Below are positions 53,098 through 61,525 of a stretch of 64,000 nt of DNA, one piece after another. Below the pieces are notes generated by a model. The model made no database searches. It saw nothing but the letters and a program-made list of their open reading frames with translations, and was not told the DNA's origin. The stretch covers positions 2,463,890-2,527,889 of the forward strand of contig NZ_AP019797.1 of NCBI RefSeq assembly GCF_009936275.1, read 5' to 3'. The position numbers and the translations under genes were made by a program. Origin of the DNA: Rhodothermus marinus (GTDB lineage Bacteria; Bacteroidota; Rhodothermia; Rhodothermales; Rhodothermaceae). Position 1 is the first letter of the stretch. Each line of letters starts with the position of its first letter.

Positions 53098-54423
53098 ATG
53101 CCACGCGTTTCGTTCTACACGCTCGGCTGCAAACTGAATTTTGCGGAAACCAGCACGCTGGAGCGCGACTTCCTCGCGCGCCACTACGAAGTAGTGCCTT
53201 TCGGCGAGCCGGCCGACGTGACCGTCATCAACACCTGCACGGTCACGGCCGAGGCCGAACGCCAGTGTCGCCAGATCATCCGCCGGGCGATCCGCCAGAA
53301 CCCGAACGCTTTCATCATCGTCACGGGTTGCTACGCCCAGCTTCGCCCCGAGGAGATCGCCCGCATCGAAGGCGTCGACGTCGTGCTGGGCGCCCGTGAA
53401 AAATTCCACCTCTTTGAGCTGATCGAAAGCTTCCAGAAAAAGGAGCAGACCCAGGTGGCGGTCTCCTGCATCGACGAGCTGCAGGAGTTCGGCCCCGCAT
53501 TCTCCTCTACCGAGCGCACGCGTGCTTTTCTGAAGATTCAGGACGGGTGCGACTACGTCTGCTCGTTCTGCACGATTCCGAAGGCCCGCGGTCGCAGCCG
53601 CTCCCAGCCCATCGAGGCCACGGTGGCTCAGGCGCGGCAACTGGCCGAGATGGGCTTCAAGGAGATCGTGCTGACGGGCGTCAACATCGGTCTCTACGGC
53701 CAGGAGTTCGGTGCGACGCTGCTCGACCTGCTCCGGGAGCTGGACCGGGTGGAGGGCATCGAGCGCTACCGCATCTCGTCGATCGAGCCCAACCTGCTCA
53801 CCGACGAAATCATCGCGTTCGTGGCCGAGTCACGCGCCTTCATGCCGCACTTCCACATGCCGCTGCAGAGCGGCGACAACTTCGTGCTGGGCAAGATGCG
53901 GCGGCGCTATCGCCGTGAGCTGTACGCCGAGCGCGTGGCCCGCATCCGGGAGCTGTTGCCCGATGCCGCCATCGGGGTCGACGTCATCGTGGGATTCCCG
54001 GCCGAGACGCCCGAGCGCTTCGAGAACACCTACCGCTTTCTGAACGAGTTGCCGGTCTCCTACCTGCACGTGTTCACCTACTCCGAGCGGCCCGGCACGG
54101 CGGCCGTCGAGCAGCTCGAGCGCATGGGCGGCCAGCCCGTCCCCAAACCTGAGCGCTCCCGCCGCAACCGCATGCTGCAAGTGCTCTCCCACAAGAAACG
54201 TCACGCATTCTACCGGGCGCACCAGGGTCAGGTGCGCCCCGTTCTCTGGGAAAGCACCGAAAAGCACGGGCTCATGTACGGCTATACCGACAACTACATC
54301 CGCGTGCAGCGACCCTTCGATCCCGAGCGCGTGGGCCAGATCGAACCGGTACGCCTGGGCGACTTCGCACCGGACGGCACGCTCGTGGCCGAAGACCCGG
54401 CGTTTATTCCCCTTTCCTGCTAA
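53098..54423 (+). CDS. mtaB: tRNA methylthiotransferase MtaB
   Basis: This 441-aa radical-SAM enzyme adds a methylthio group to t6A37 of tRNA. The N-terminal cluster is held by Cys11 (YTLGCKLNFAET), Cys47 (INTCTVTAEA) and Cys78 (VTGCYAQL). The radical-SAM cluster is Cys151, Cys155, Cys158 (GCDYVCSFCTIPKARGRSRS). A C-terminal TRAM domain follows. YTLGCKLNFAE favours MtaB over MiaB or RimO. Its stop codon is interlocked with that of hepT on the other strand (shared CTAA). Confidence 0.94.
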   Translation: MPRVSFYTLGCKLNFAETSTLERDFLARHYEVVPFGEPADVTVINTCTVTAEAERQCRQIIRRAIRQNPNAFIIVTGCYAQLRPEEIARIEGVDVVLGAREKFHLFELIESFQKKEQTQVAVSCIDELQEFGPAFSSTERTRAFLKIQDGCDYVCSFCTIPKARGRSRSQPIEATVAQARQLAEMGFKEIVLTGVNIGLYGQEFGATLLDLLRELDRVEGIERYRISSIEPNLLTDEIIAFVAESRAFMPHFHMPLQSGDNFVLGKMRRRYRRELYAERVARIRELLPDAAIGVDVIVGFPAETPERFENTYRFLNELPVSYLHVFTYSERPGTAAVEQLERMGGQPVPKPERSRRNRMLQVLSHKKRHAFYRAHQGQVRPVLWESTEKHGLMYGYTDNYIRVQRPFDPERVGQIEPVRLGDFAPDGTLVAEDPAFIPLSC

Positions 54424-54830
54424 AGGTAGGGCTGTACCGATTCGATGAACTGGACAAAATCAGGAAGCTGATCGAGATGCCGGTACAGCCGCTCCACGTC
54501 GATAGTGGCATACTCATGCACCAGCAGATTGCGCAATCCTACCATTAACTGGAGCTTGCGTGCCAGTTCTTCAGACAAGTAGCCTCCGCGTGCCAGCAAA
54601 GTAATACACTCGCCATAAGAGGAAGGCGTACCCAGATTATTACGGCTGACCAGGTGGCAGCTGATGTCGATGATGATCTGGATGCTTTCGAGCAGTCCAT
54701 AGCGAAGCGCCCACTCCAGGAGGCGATCTCGTTTCAGGTCCCCCAGCGTATATTGATCTCGCAAACGCTTCAACTCGGCCAGCGCGTCTTCAAGACGATG
54801 GAGGTATTCCTGCATATCGTCTTTCTGCAA
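54420..54830 (-). CDS. hepT: HepT-like toxin (HEPN, DUF86)
   Basis: This 136-aa helical HEPN protein carries the RNase motif RNLLVHEY, giving Rx4HxY (Arg100, His105, Tyr107), which is the known active site and Tyr AMPylation target of HepT toxins. The rest is amphipathic helices (YLHRLEDALAELKRLRDQYT). It overlaps the antitoxin gene by 41 bp. The stated start is a TTG with AAGG close upstream; an ATG five codons later is possible. Predicted to be inactivated by MntA. Confidence 0.87.
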   Translation of the reverse strand: MQKDDMQEYLHRLEDALAELKRLRDQYTLGDLKRDRLLEWALRYGLLESIQIIIDISCHLVSRNNLGTPSSYGECITLLARGGYLSEELARKLQLMVGLRNLLVHEYATIDVERLYRHLDQLPDFVQFIESVQPYL

Positions 54831-55257
54831 GTTGACCTTTTTTCAGGCGCTCCAGAAAAGCATCGCGAATCATGCGACGAAGGGGTTCCGTGTCGAAGTA
54901 GGTCAGGAATGTTCTGCATTTGAAATCCACCCAGCGGTCTTCATCCCGGCAGTAGATCAACTTTCCGTGCGCCACCGCTTCGTAAGCCAACAGCGGCTGC
55001 CGTTTCAGGGCTTCGCGAAGCTCCACCACGTCCACCGGCCGCCCTGCGACCTGCTCCAGTTCGTTCACCAGCCCACCCAGCTCCGGCAAGTCCAGCGGTT
55101 GTTCGGTGTAAATGCCCACGTCCACATCACTGAGCGAGGTGGCCTGTCCCCGCGCGACCGAACCGAATAGCAGCGCAAATACCACCTCCGGCCGCGCCTC
55201 CAGCACCGGCCGGAGCCGCGCCATGAGCGCTTCGCGATCGGACAGGAGCGGATCCAT
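54790..55257 (-). CDS. mntA: MntA-like nucleotidyltransferase antitoxin
   Basis: This 155-aa minimal nucleotidyltransferase has the metal motif FGSVARGQATSLSDVDVGIY (Gly32-Ser33, Asp44, Asp46). In HepT-MntA modules this enzyme transfers AMP groups to the toxin's Tyr and silences it. All catalytic residues are present, so modification-type neutralisation is likely. It begins just after the terminator of the upstream nitroreductase gene and has its own 55-bp upstream region. Confidence 0.87.
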   Translation of the reverse strand: MDPLLSDREALMARLRPVLEARPEVVFALLFGSVARGQATSLSDVDVGIYTEQPLDLPELGGLVNELEQVAGRPVDVVELREALKRQPLLAYEAVAHGKLIYCRDEDRWVDFKCRTFLTYFDTEPLRRMIRDAFLERLKKGQLAERRYAGIPPSS

Positions 55258-55261
55258 GCGT

Positions 55262-55302
55262 CAAAAAAATAAGGCTCCGGCCAGGAGTACGCGGCCGGAG
55301 CC
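55262..55302 (-). terminator. Rho-independent terminator of the nitroreductase gene
   Basis: On the minus strand GGCTCCGGCC pairs perfectly with GGCCGGAGCC (10 bp, loop of 10) and is followed by TTATTTTTTT. It sits 25 bp after the nitroreductase stop and just before mntA. Confidence 0.92.
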
Positions 55303-55327
55303 CGAAAGGTGCCATCATCCGATGGAT

Positions 55328-55975
55328 TCAGGAGGCGTGGCCGTCTTCCTGCATCAGAAAGCGGGCCGGAGTGCCCCAGCGGCCTTCGAAAACCAGCTCG
55401 GTCAGCGGCCGGCGCGTGCGCGGGCTCCGCTCGCGCGCCTGCAGGTCTTCGGGAAGCTGCGCCGGATCGCCCAGGTAGCCCAGCGCCAGCGCGACCACCA
55501 CGTCGTACTCCTCCGGAATGGCGCAGCGGCGGCGCGCTTCGTCCGGTAGAATGCCCGCCATCTGGTGCACGTAGAGTCCGAGCGCGGTGGCCTGCAACGT
55601 CAGGTAGGCCACGGCCTGACCGGTATCGTACCAGGCGTGCGAATTCGGCGCGCCGCTATGCGAGAAGGTGCGCCGCGCCAGTACCAGCATCAGCACGGGC
55701 GCCCGCTGCGCCCAGCGTCGGTTGCCTTCGTTCAGGCAGGCCAGCAGCCGATCGAACGCCTCCGGATCTTCACGCCGCGCCACGATGAAACGCCACGGTT
55801 GTTCGTTGTAGGCCGAGGGTGCCCAGCGGGCGGCCGCCAGCACGCGGCGGAGCACGTCAGGCGCTACCGGCCGGTCGGCAAACGCGCGCGGACTCCAGCG
55901 TCTGCGGATCAGCTCGTGCACGTCCGGCTCCACCCCGGCCGTTTTGATTTCAATTACTTCCATCTCCATGGTCAA
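55328..55975 (-). CDS. Nitroreductase family protein
   Basis: This 215-aa FMN-dependent oxidoreductase has the N-terminal RRRWSPRAFADRPV (FMN phosphate site), AARWAPSAYNEQPWRFIVA and a C-terminal GYLGDPAQLPEDL segment. Such enzymes reduce nitro groups, quinones or enones with NAD(P)H; the natural substrate is unknown. A rare extra start sequence of about 17 residues precedes the conserved part. It has a clear terminator and stands alone. Confidence 0.92.
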   Translation of the reverse strand: MTMEMEVIEIKTAGVEPDVHELIRRRWSPRAFADRPVAPDVLRRVLAAARWAPSAYNEQPWRFIVARREDPEAFDRLLACLNEGNRRWAQRAPVLMLVLARRTFSHSGAPNSHAWYDTGQAVAYLTLQATALGLYVHQMAGILPDEARRRCAIPEEYDVVVALALGYLGDPAQLPEDLQARERSPRTRRPLTELVFEGRWGTPARFLMQEDGHAS

Positions 55976-56250
55976 TCCTCAAAGTCGTTACAACAACAAT
56001 CAGTTTGGAAAACGACATCCGGGAGGCGGCGTTCGCGCTTCCGTCGAGCACTTCCTGCAAAAAATCCTTTACGAAACCCCTTTCTCGAAGGACGGCGGCC
56101 GGGCAAAATGCGATCGCCGCAATGGCTCACAACAGGCGCATGCATGGCCAGGCGCGGCGTGAAAACGGGGTGCTGGTTCGAGGTACGACAGGGTGGACAC
56201 AGCGGTCCGCTCCTGGATAAAACCCTTGTTGCAAACAGCGAACGGATCTT
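55976..56250. other. Intergenic region between nitroreductase and the carB terminator
   Basis: About 275 bp with no credible gene on either strand; the short open frames have no ribosome sites and no family resemblance. The right end holds the T-tract of the carB terminator. The left part presumably contains the nitroreductase promoter (a CTTTG close to the start on the minus strand), but no full consensus is visible. Confidence 0.6.
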
Positions 56251-56295
56251 TAAAAACAGAACCGGCCCGCACGGCGCGTTGCCGTGCGGGCCGGT
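56251..56295 (-). terminator. Rho-independent terminator of carAB
   Basis: A perfect 15-bp stem (ACCGGCCCGCACGGC / GCCGTGCGGGCCGGT) with a 5-nt loop, then TCTGTTTTTA on the minus strand. It starts 21 bp after the carB stop, which supports that stop as the true gene end. Confidence 0.95.
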
Positions 56296-56316
56296 GGTGC
56301 GATCGGGAGGGTGCGT

Positions 56317-59157
56317 CTATCGGCTCAGGTAGAGGTTTCGGATGGCGTAGGGCCGGCGGAAGTGTTCGTCGGTGAGCGTTTCGACGAAGGCGATGGCCTC
56401 GCCGGTAGACTTCATCTCCGGCCCCAGCTCCTTGGGCACCTCCGGGAATTTGTCCCAGGAGAAGACCGGCTCTTTGATCGCGTAGCCCTTGAGCTTCGAT
56501 TCGAGCAAACCGGCCTCGCGGAACTCCCGGAGCTTGCGGCCCAGCATGAGCTGCGTGCCGATCTTGGCCACCGGTACGCCTGTCGCTTTGGCCACGAAGG
56601 GCATGGTCCGCGACGCCCGCGGGTTGGCCTCGATCACGTAGACCACGTTGTCTTTGATCACCATCTGCACGTTGATCAGGCCCACCACCTGCAGGCGCCG
56701 GGCGATGTCCTCGGTGTAGCGGCGGATCGTGTTCAGCACCTCCTCCGACAGCGAGAAGGGCGGCAGCACGGCCGTCGAGTCGCCCGAGTGGACGCCGGCC
56801 GGTTCGATATGCTGCATGATGCCGGCAATCCAGACCTCCTCGCCGTCGCAGGCCGCATCGACGTCCACCTCGATCCCGTTCTCCAGGAAGAGGTCCAGCA
56901 GGATCTCGTTGTCGGGCAGGAGTTTGAGGATGTTGCGGACGTAGCGTTCGACTTCCTCCTTGTTGATGGCGATGCGCATGCCCTGGCCGCCGAGCACGTA
57001 GCTGGGCCGGATCAGGATCGGGTAGCCGATGCGCTCGGCCACCTCGACGGCCTCGGCCACCGTCCGCGCCGCCCCGTAAGGCGGATACGGGATCTCCAGC
57101 TCGCGCAGCAGCGCCGAGAACTTGCTCCGCTCCTCGGCCAGGTCCATCATCGGGAAGGACGTGCCCAGGATCGGGATGCCGTGCTCGTGGAGCTTTTTAG
57201 CCAGCTTGAGCGCCGTCTGGCCGCCGAGCTGCACGATCACCCCTTTGAGCTTGCCGTGCTGGTTTTCGTGCTCGATGATGTCGAGCACCCGCTCCCAGAA
57301 GACGGGCTCGAAGTAGAGCTTGTCGGCCACGTCGAAGTCGGTCGATACCGTCTCCGGATTGCAGTTGATCATGATGGCCTCGTAGCCCATCTCCTTGGCG
57401 GCCAGCACGCCGTGCACGCAGCAGTAGTCGAACTCGATACCCTGGCCGATGCGGTTGGGTCCGGCGCCCAGAATGATGACCTTTTCGCGGTCGGTGACCT
57501 CGCTTTCGTTCTCGGTCTCGTAGGTACTGTAGTAGTAGGGCGTCTGAGCCGGAAATTCGGCAGCGCAGGTGTCGACGAGCCGGAACGTGGGTGTGATGCC
57601 CAGCGCCTTACGCCGCGCCCGCACATCCTCCTCGGTCACGTTCCCCTGCAGCAGGTAGGCGATCTGCACGTCCGAGAAGCCATACTGCTTGACCAGCCGC
57701 AGGAAGTCGGCATCGAGCTGGTCGAGCGTACGCCGCTCCAGCTCCCGTTCGATCTTGACGATGTCCTCAATCTGGTAGAGAAACCACGGGTCGATGTAGG
57801 TGACATCGTGGATTTCCTCGACCGAGGCACCCAGCCGGAAGGCGTTACGAATCTGGAGCGTGCGGTCCCAGTAGGGCTTCTTGAGCCGGGCACGCACCTC
57901 TTCGCGCGGCGGGTCTTCCCGGTCGGCGCCGAGGCCGGCGTAGCCGTTTTCCAGGCTCTGCCAGGCCTTCTGGAGCGCTTCGGGGAAGGTGCGGCCGATG
58001 GCCATCACCTCGCCTACCGCCTTCATCTGCGTGGTCAGCTCCTCGTCGACGCCCTCGAACTTTTCGAAATTCCAGCGCGGGATCTTGACGACCACGTAGT
58101 CGATCGACGGCTCGAAACAGGCGCTCGTGGTGCCCGTCACGTCGTTGGGCAATTCGTCGAGCGTGTAACCCACGGCCAGGCGGGCGGCCACCTTGGCGAT
58201 CGGGTAGCCCGTGGCCTTCGAGGCCAGCGCCGACGAGCGCGACATGCGCGGGTTGATTTCGACGGCGATCATGCGCCCGGTGTGCGGCTCGACGGCAAAC
58301 TGCACGTTGCAGCCGCCGGCAAACTTGCCGATCGAGCGCATCATCTTGATCGCCGCGTCGCGCATGCGCTGGTACTGCTTGTCGGTGAGCGTCTGCGCGG
58401 GCGCCACCGTGATCGAGTCGCCCGTGTGCACACCCATCGGGTCGAGGTTTTCGATGGGACAGACGATGATCACGTTGTCGTTGGCGTCGCGCAACAGCTC
58501 CAGCTCATATTCTTTCCAGCCGTAGACGCTTTCCTCGATGAGCACCTGGTGGACGGGCGAAAGCTCCAGCCCGCGCGTCACCTTGCGGTCGAACTCCTCC
58601 ATTGTCCAGACGATACCGCCGCCGGTGCCGCCCAGCGTGAATGACGGGCGGATCACCACGGGCAGCCCGCCCAGCTCCTGCAGGATCTCTTTGGCCTCCA
58701 GCAGGCTACGGGCCGTGCGGCTCCGGGCCTGATCGATGCCGATCTGCTCCATCAGGTCACGGAAACGCTGGCGGTCTTCCGTAACCTGGATCGCCTCGAT
58801 GTCCACGCCGATGATCTCCACGCCCATCGCCTCCCAGAAGCCCTCTTCGTGAAGCTGGGCGGCCAGGTTCAGCGCCGTCTGCCCGCCCATCGTGGGCAGC
58901 ACGGCGTCGGGACGCTCTTTCTCGACGATGCGGCGAATGGATTCCGGCGTCAGCTCCTGCAGGTAAACCCGATCGGCCGTGATCGGGTCGGTCATGATTG
59001 TGGCCGGGTTCGAGTTGACCAGAATGACCTCGTAGCCTTCTTTGCGCAGGGCCCGGGCGGCCTGGCTACCGGAGTAGTCGAACTCGCAGGCCTGCCCGAT
59101 CACGATCGGGCCCGATCCGATCAGCAGGATCCGCTTGATGTCGGTCCGCTTCGGCAT
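56317..59157 (-). CDS. carB: Carbamoyl-phosphate synthase large chain, lacking the C-terminal allosteric domain
   Basis: This 946-aa protein contains both ATP-grasp halves of CarB: the N-terminal carboxyphosphate half ([47 protein letters not shown]), the oligomerisation middle, and the second carbamoyl-phosphate half ([44 protein letters not shown]). Canonical CarB is about 1070 aa. Here the chain ends right after [15 protein letters not shown] with a short RNLYLSR tail, so the MGS-like domain that senses UMP, IMP and ornithine is absent. A strong terminator follows, so this is not a window artefact. The start is at MPKRTDIK. Confidence 0.96.
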   Translation of the reverse strand: MPKRTDIKRILLIGSGPIVIGQACEFDYSGSQAARALRKEGYEVILVNSNPATIMTDPITADRVYLQELTPESIRRIVEKERPDAVLPTMGGQTALNLAAQLHEEGFWEAMGVEIIGVDIEAIQVTEDRQRFRDLMEQIGIDQARSRTARSLLEAKEILQELGGLPVVIRPSFTLGGTGGGIVWTMEEFDRKVTRGLELSPVHQVLIEESVYGWKEYELELLRDANDNVIIVCPIENLDPMGVHTGDSITVAPAQTLTDKQYQRMRDAAIKMMRSIGKFAGGCNVQFAVEPHTGRMIAVEINPRMSRSSALASKATGYPIAKVAARLAVGYTLDELPNDVTGTTSACFEPSIDYVVVKIPRWNFEKFEGVDEELTTQMKAVGEVMAIGRTFPEALQKAWQSLENGYAGLGADREDPPREEVRARLKKPYWDRTLQIRNAFRLGASVEEIHDVTYIDPWFLYQIEDIVKIERELERRTLDQLDADFLRLVKQYGFSDVQIAYLLQGNVTEEDVRARRKALGITPTFRLVDTCAAEFPAQTPYYYSTYETENESEVTDREKVIILGAGPNRIGQGIEFDYCCVHGVLAAKEMGYEAIMINCNPETVSTDFDVADKLYFEPVFWERVLDIIEHENQHGKLKGVIVQLGGQTALKLAKKLHEHGIPILGTSFPMMDLAEERSKFSALLRELEIPYPPYGAARTVAEAVEVAERIGYPILIRPSYVLGGQGMRIAINKEEVERYVRNILKLLPDNEILLDLFLENGIEVDVDAACDGEEVWIAGIMQHIEPAGVHSGDSTAVLPPFSLSEEVLNTIRRYTEDIARRLQVVGLINVQMVIKDNVVYVIEANPRASRTMPFVAKATGVPVAKIGTQLMLGRKLREFREAGLLESKLKGYAIKEPVFSWDKFPEVPKELGPEMKSTGEAIAFVETLTDEHFRRPYAIRNLYLSR

Positions 59158-59205
59158 GGTATGCTCCAGGGTGTTGGGTTCGGTTACGGGTTGCAAAACG
59201 GGCGT

Positions 59206-60345
59206 TTACACGCGGGCCAGCTGCGGCGTCGCGACCGGACGGTGCGCCGCCACCAGCTCAAGGAACTCGTCGAAGAGGTAGCGGCTGTCGTGGGGTCCGG
59301 GCGATGCTTCCGGATGGTACTGCACCGAAAGCCCGGCGAACGACTTGAAGCGCAGTCCCTCGACGGTCCGGTCGTTCAGGTTGACGTGCGACACCTCGGC
59401 CTCGCGCGGATCGACCGACTCGGCCTCGACGGCAAAGCCGTGGTTCTGCGTGGTCACTTCCACGCGGCCGGTGCGCAGGTTCTTGACCGGGTGGTTGGCG
59501 CCGCGATGTCCGACGTACATCTTGTACACCTTGAAGCCCAGCGCCAGCGCCATGAGCTGGTGTCCCAGGCAGATGCCGAAGATGGGCAGCCCGGTACGGA
59601 TGGCCGCCCGCACCTGCTCGATGGCCTGGGGCATGGCCCGTGGGTCGCCCGGCCCGTTCGAGAAGAACAGCCCGTCGGGCTCCCAGGCCAGCACTTCATT
59701 GAGCGGCGTATAGCCCGGAAAAACGCGCACCGTGCAGTCCCGCGCCTGGAACATGCGCAGGATGTTCAGCTTGCAGCCGTAGTCGAAGACGGCGATGCGC
59801 GGCCCGGGTCCGGTGCAGAAGTCGTAGGGCCGCTCCGTCATTACGTAGGAGGCCAGCTCCAGCCCGTCCATTGAGGGCAAGCGCCGGGCCTTTTCGACCA
59901 GGCTCTCGTCGTCGAGATCGATCGACGAGATGACTGCGTTCATGACCCCTTTCGTACGAATGTGCCGCACCAATCGTCGTGTATCGACACCGGAGATGCC
60001 TACCAGTTCGTAGCGTCGCATCCAGTCTTCCAGCGAGCCGTCGGCCAGGCGGTTCGAGTAGCGATGCGAGAAGGCGCGCACCACCAGGCCGGCCACCATC
60101 GGACGGGCAGCTTCCATGTCGATGTCCATCACCCCGTAGTTGCCGATGTGGGGGTAGGTCATCATCATGATCTGCCCGTAGTAGGACGGGTCAGTCATGA
60201 TTTCCTGGTAGCCCGTCATGCTGGTGTTGAAGCACAGCTCCCCGCCCGTCTCGCCTCGGTGCCCGATGGCGATACCGGTTACGACGGTTCCATCGGCCAG
60301 TGCCAGCTTACAGGGATCCGGTGTCGGGTGCAGCAGGGGTATCAT
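59206..60345 (-). CDS. carA: Carbamoyl-phosphate synthase small chain (glutamine amidotransferase)
   Basis: This 379-aa subunit releases ammonia from glutamine for CarB. The class I amidotransferase triad is intact: Cys in FGICLGHQLMALALG, and His/Glu in QYHPEASPGPHDSRYLF. The N-terminal CPSase small-chain domain (LADGTVVTGIAIGHRGETGG, NTSMTGYQEIMTDPSYYGQI) is normal. It lies 48 bp upstream of carB and is preceded by a leader with an intrinsic terminator. Confidence 0.97.
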   Translation of the reverse strand: MIPLLHPTPDPCKLALADGTVVTGIAIGHRGETGGELCFNTSMTGYQEIMTDPSYYGQIMMMTYPHIGNYGVMDIDMEAARPMVAGLVVRAFSHRYSNRLADGSLEDWMRRYELVGISGVDTRRLVRHIRTKGVMNAVISSIDLDDESLVEKARRLPSMDGLELASYVMTERPYDFCTGPGPRIAVFDYGCKLNILRMFQARDCTVRVFPGYTPLNEVLAWEPDGLFFSNGPGDPRAMPQAIEQVRAAIRTGLPIFGICLGHQLMALALGFKVYKMYVGHRGANHPVKNLRTGRVEVTTQNHGFAVEAESVDPREAEVSHVNLNDRTVEGLRFKSFAGLSVQYHPEASPGPHDSRYLFDEFLELVAAHRPVATPQLARV

Positions 60346-60386
60346 GACGGCCTGTTATGGGTTTGGTTAATGGATTCGATCGGGTA

Positions 60387-60418
60387 CAAAAAAGCCTTCC
60401 CCGCTTGTGGGAAGGCTT
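60387..60418 (-). terminator. Leader terminator (attenuator) upstream of carA
   Basis: On the minus strand AAGCCTTCCC pairs with GGGGAAGGCTT and runs into TTTTTTG, a textbook intrinsic terminator. It is upstream of carA, with 42 nt between it and the start codon, and no other minus-strand gene ends there. It is therefore best read as a premature terminator in the carAB leader. Confidence 0.82.
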
Positions 60419-60428
60419 CAGCCACCAC
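60407..60428 (-). promoter_or_regulatory. Candidate antiterminator hairpin in the carAB leader
   Basis: On the minus strand GTGG-t-GGC-TGAA-GCC-tt-CCAC can fold into a hairpin that captures AAGCCTTCCC, the 5' arm of the terminator, so the two structures exclude each other. This is the layout of an attenuator switch. Pairing is seen in the sequence; function is inferred. Confidence 0.5.
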
Positions 60429-60523
60429 GGAATCGTCGAAGGTGCAACTGTCCAGGTCCAGAACCTATCACTATCGGCTGCCGGTTTCGGCGTCTCAACG
60501 TACACCCTCTGCGGAAGGTTTCC
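60429..60523 (-). ncRNA. Structured carAB leader RNA (candidate)
   Basis: Between the putative promoter and the attenuator, the minus strand holds about 95 nt with several short hairpins, e.g. GCCG-AAAC-CGGC and GGTtctggACC. It does not match a riboswitch consensus I know (not TPP, PyrR box, T-box or ZTP). It may sense a pyrimidine, a protein or translation of a short peptide. The whole 324-bp gap between carA and the TonB-like gene is otherwise empty. Confidence 0.4.
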
Positions 60524-60531
60524 GAAAGATA
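60524..60531 (-). promoter_or_regulatory. Near-consensus promoter element for carAB
   Basis: TATCTTTC on the minus strand differs from TAnnTTTG only at the last base and lies about 180 nt before carA, giving a leader of about 170 nt. Confidence 0.4.
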
Positions 60532-60669
60532 AGGCATTTGCACCGCGTAAGCCAGGCGATCTACAGGATCTATGGGCTTTTTTCATAGTAGCGCTTCCGA
60601 GCCTAAAGCCCAATCCCGAACGGATCGATGCGACGGCGGTTCAAAAGAGGGAGATCTTTCCCCTGCCCT

Positions 60670-61347
60670 ATGCGCCCCCTGCACCGACAGCGTGAGCGTG
60701 CAGCCTACCCGCTGCGTATGATGGCCAGCCTGGCCTTCACGCTGGGGCTGCTCGTGCTGGTGGTGCGCCTGTGGCCGGCGCCGGACCGCACGGCCTCGCA
60801 GGCCGTGGTCTATCGAAGCCTGGCCCCCGAGGTGATCGCCCTGGAGGAAGTCATGCCGACCCGCCAGGCACGCCCGGCCCCGCCCCCCCCCATTCCGCCC
60901 CTTCCGGTCGTGGTGCCCGACGAGGTGCCGCTGGAAGAGGTGGAGATCAACCTGGACGAAAACCGCCTGCTCCTTGACGAACCCGGCACCGATCCCTTCG
61001 CGGCCGAAGGGGCCCTGGAAGGCACGCTGGCGGCCGCGCCCGCGTTCGAGGTGGGCCCCAAGCCCGTCCGCTTCGTGGAGCCCGAATACACACGCGATGC
61101 GCGACGTGCCCGCATCCGGGCCGAGATCGTCGTCGAAGTGCAGGTGAGCCCGACCGGCCAGGTACTTTCGGCAACGGTCGTAGAGCGCTACCTGCTGACG
61201 CCGCACCGCCAGCGCGTCGACACGCTGGGCTACGGCCTGGAAGAAGCGGCGCTGGCGGCCGCCCGGCGCTGGCGATTTCGCCCGGCCCGTGTGAACGACC
61301 GGCCCGTTGCCAGCTTCACGCGCATCACCTTCAGCTTCGGCCAGTAG
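60670..61347 (+). CDS. TonB-like energy transducer
   Basis: This protein of about 225 aa has an N-terminal membrane anchor (MMASLAFTLGLLVLVVRLW), a Pro-rich linker (PAPPPPIPPLPVVVPDEVP), and a C-terminal TonB domain (KPVRFVEPEYTRDARRARIR, IVVEVQVSPTGQVLSATVV, AALAAARRWRFRPARV). It should pass proton-motive energy to outer-membrane receptors such as the TonB-dependent receptor at 32-34 kb. No exbB/exbD is adjacent. An earlier Met 14 codons upstream is possible. Confidence 0.9.
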   Translation: MRPLHRQRERAAYPLRMMASLAFTLGLLVLVVRLWPAPDRTASQAVVYRSLAPEVIALEEVMPTRQARPAPPPPIPPLPVVVPDEVPLEEVEINLDENRLLLDEPGTDPFAAEGALEGTLAAAPAFEVGPKPVRFVEPEYTRDARRARIRAEIVVEVQVSPTGQVLSATVVERYLLTPHRQRVDTLGYGLEEAALAAARRWRFRPARVNDRPVASFTRITFSFGQ

Positions 61348-61348
61348 G

Positions 61349-61522
61349 CTACTCCAGATCGACCCAGCGGGCGTCTTCGATCTCTTCCCAGGGACGACGA
61401 CGGATCTGCCGACGCTCCAGTTCATAGGGCCTGCCCGGATCCTCCAGCATGGCCCGCACCAGATTGCGACCACTACGCCAGATCAGGTAGAGCAGCACAA
61501 TCCACAGAATGAGCTTCAACAT
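61349..61522 (-). CDS. 57-aa single-pass membrane protein
   Basis: A small open frame starts 3 bp after the deoxynucleoside kinase stop. It begins MLKLILWIVLLYLIWRSGRN, a single membrane segment, followed by a basic/acidic tail (RRQIRRRPWEEIEDARWVDL). Short proteins of this type follow kinases in other Bacteroidota (DUF4834-like), but I am not certain of the family. The composition and the tight spacing favour a real gene. It ends 1 bp from the convergent tonB-like stop. Confidence 0.7.
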   Translation of the reverse strand: MLKLILWIVLLYLIWRSGRNLVRAMLEDPGRPYELERRQIRRRPWEEIEDARWVDLE

Positions 61523-61525
61523 CGT

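Noticed and set aside
56150..56190. tRNA-like GGTTCGA segment in the gap after carB
   Set aside because: The T-loop-like heptamer is not flanked by complementary arms, and no acceptor stem, D-arm or CCA end can be found.
56284..58644. 786-codon open frame antisense to carB
   Set aside because: The sense strand is an unmistakable carB. The antisense frame is low-complexity (Asp-His-Val repeats) and has no plausible start signal.
60431..60530. Known riboswitch (TPP, T-box, ZTP or PyrR box) in the carA leader
   Set aside because: A UUGAGA-like stretch recalls TPP and a GGTGG recalls T-box, but the flanking conserved blocks of each class are missing.
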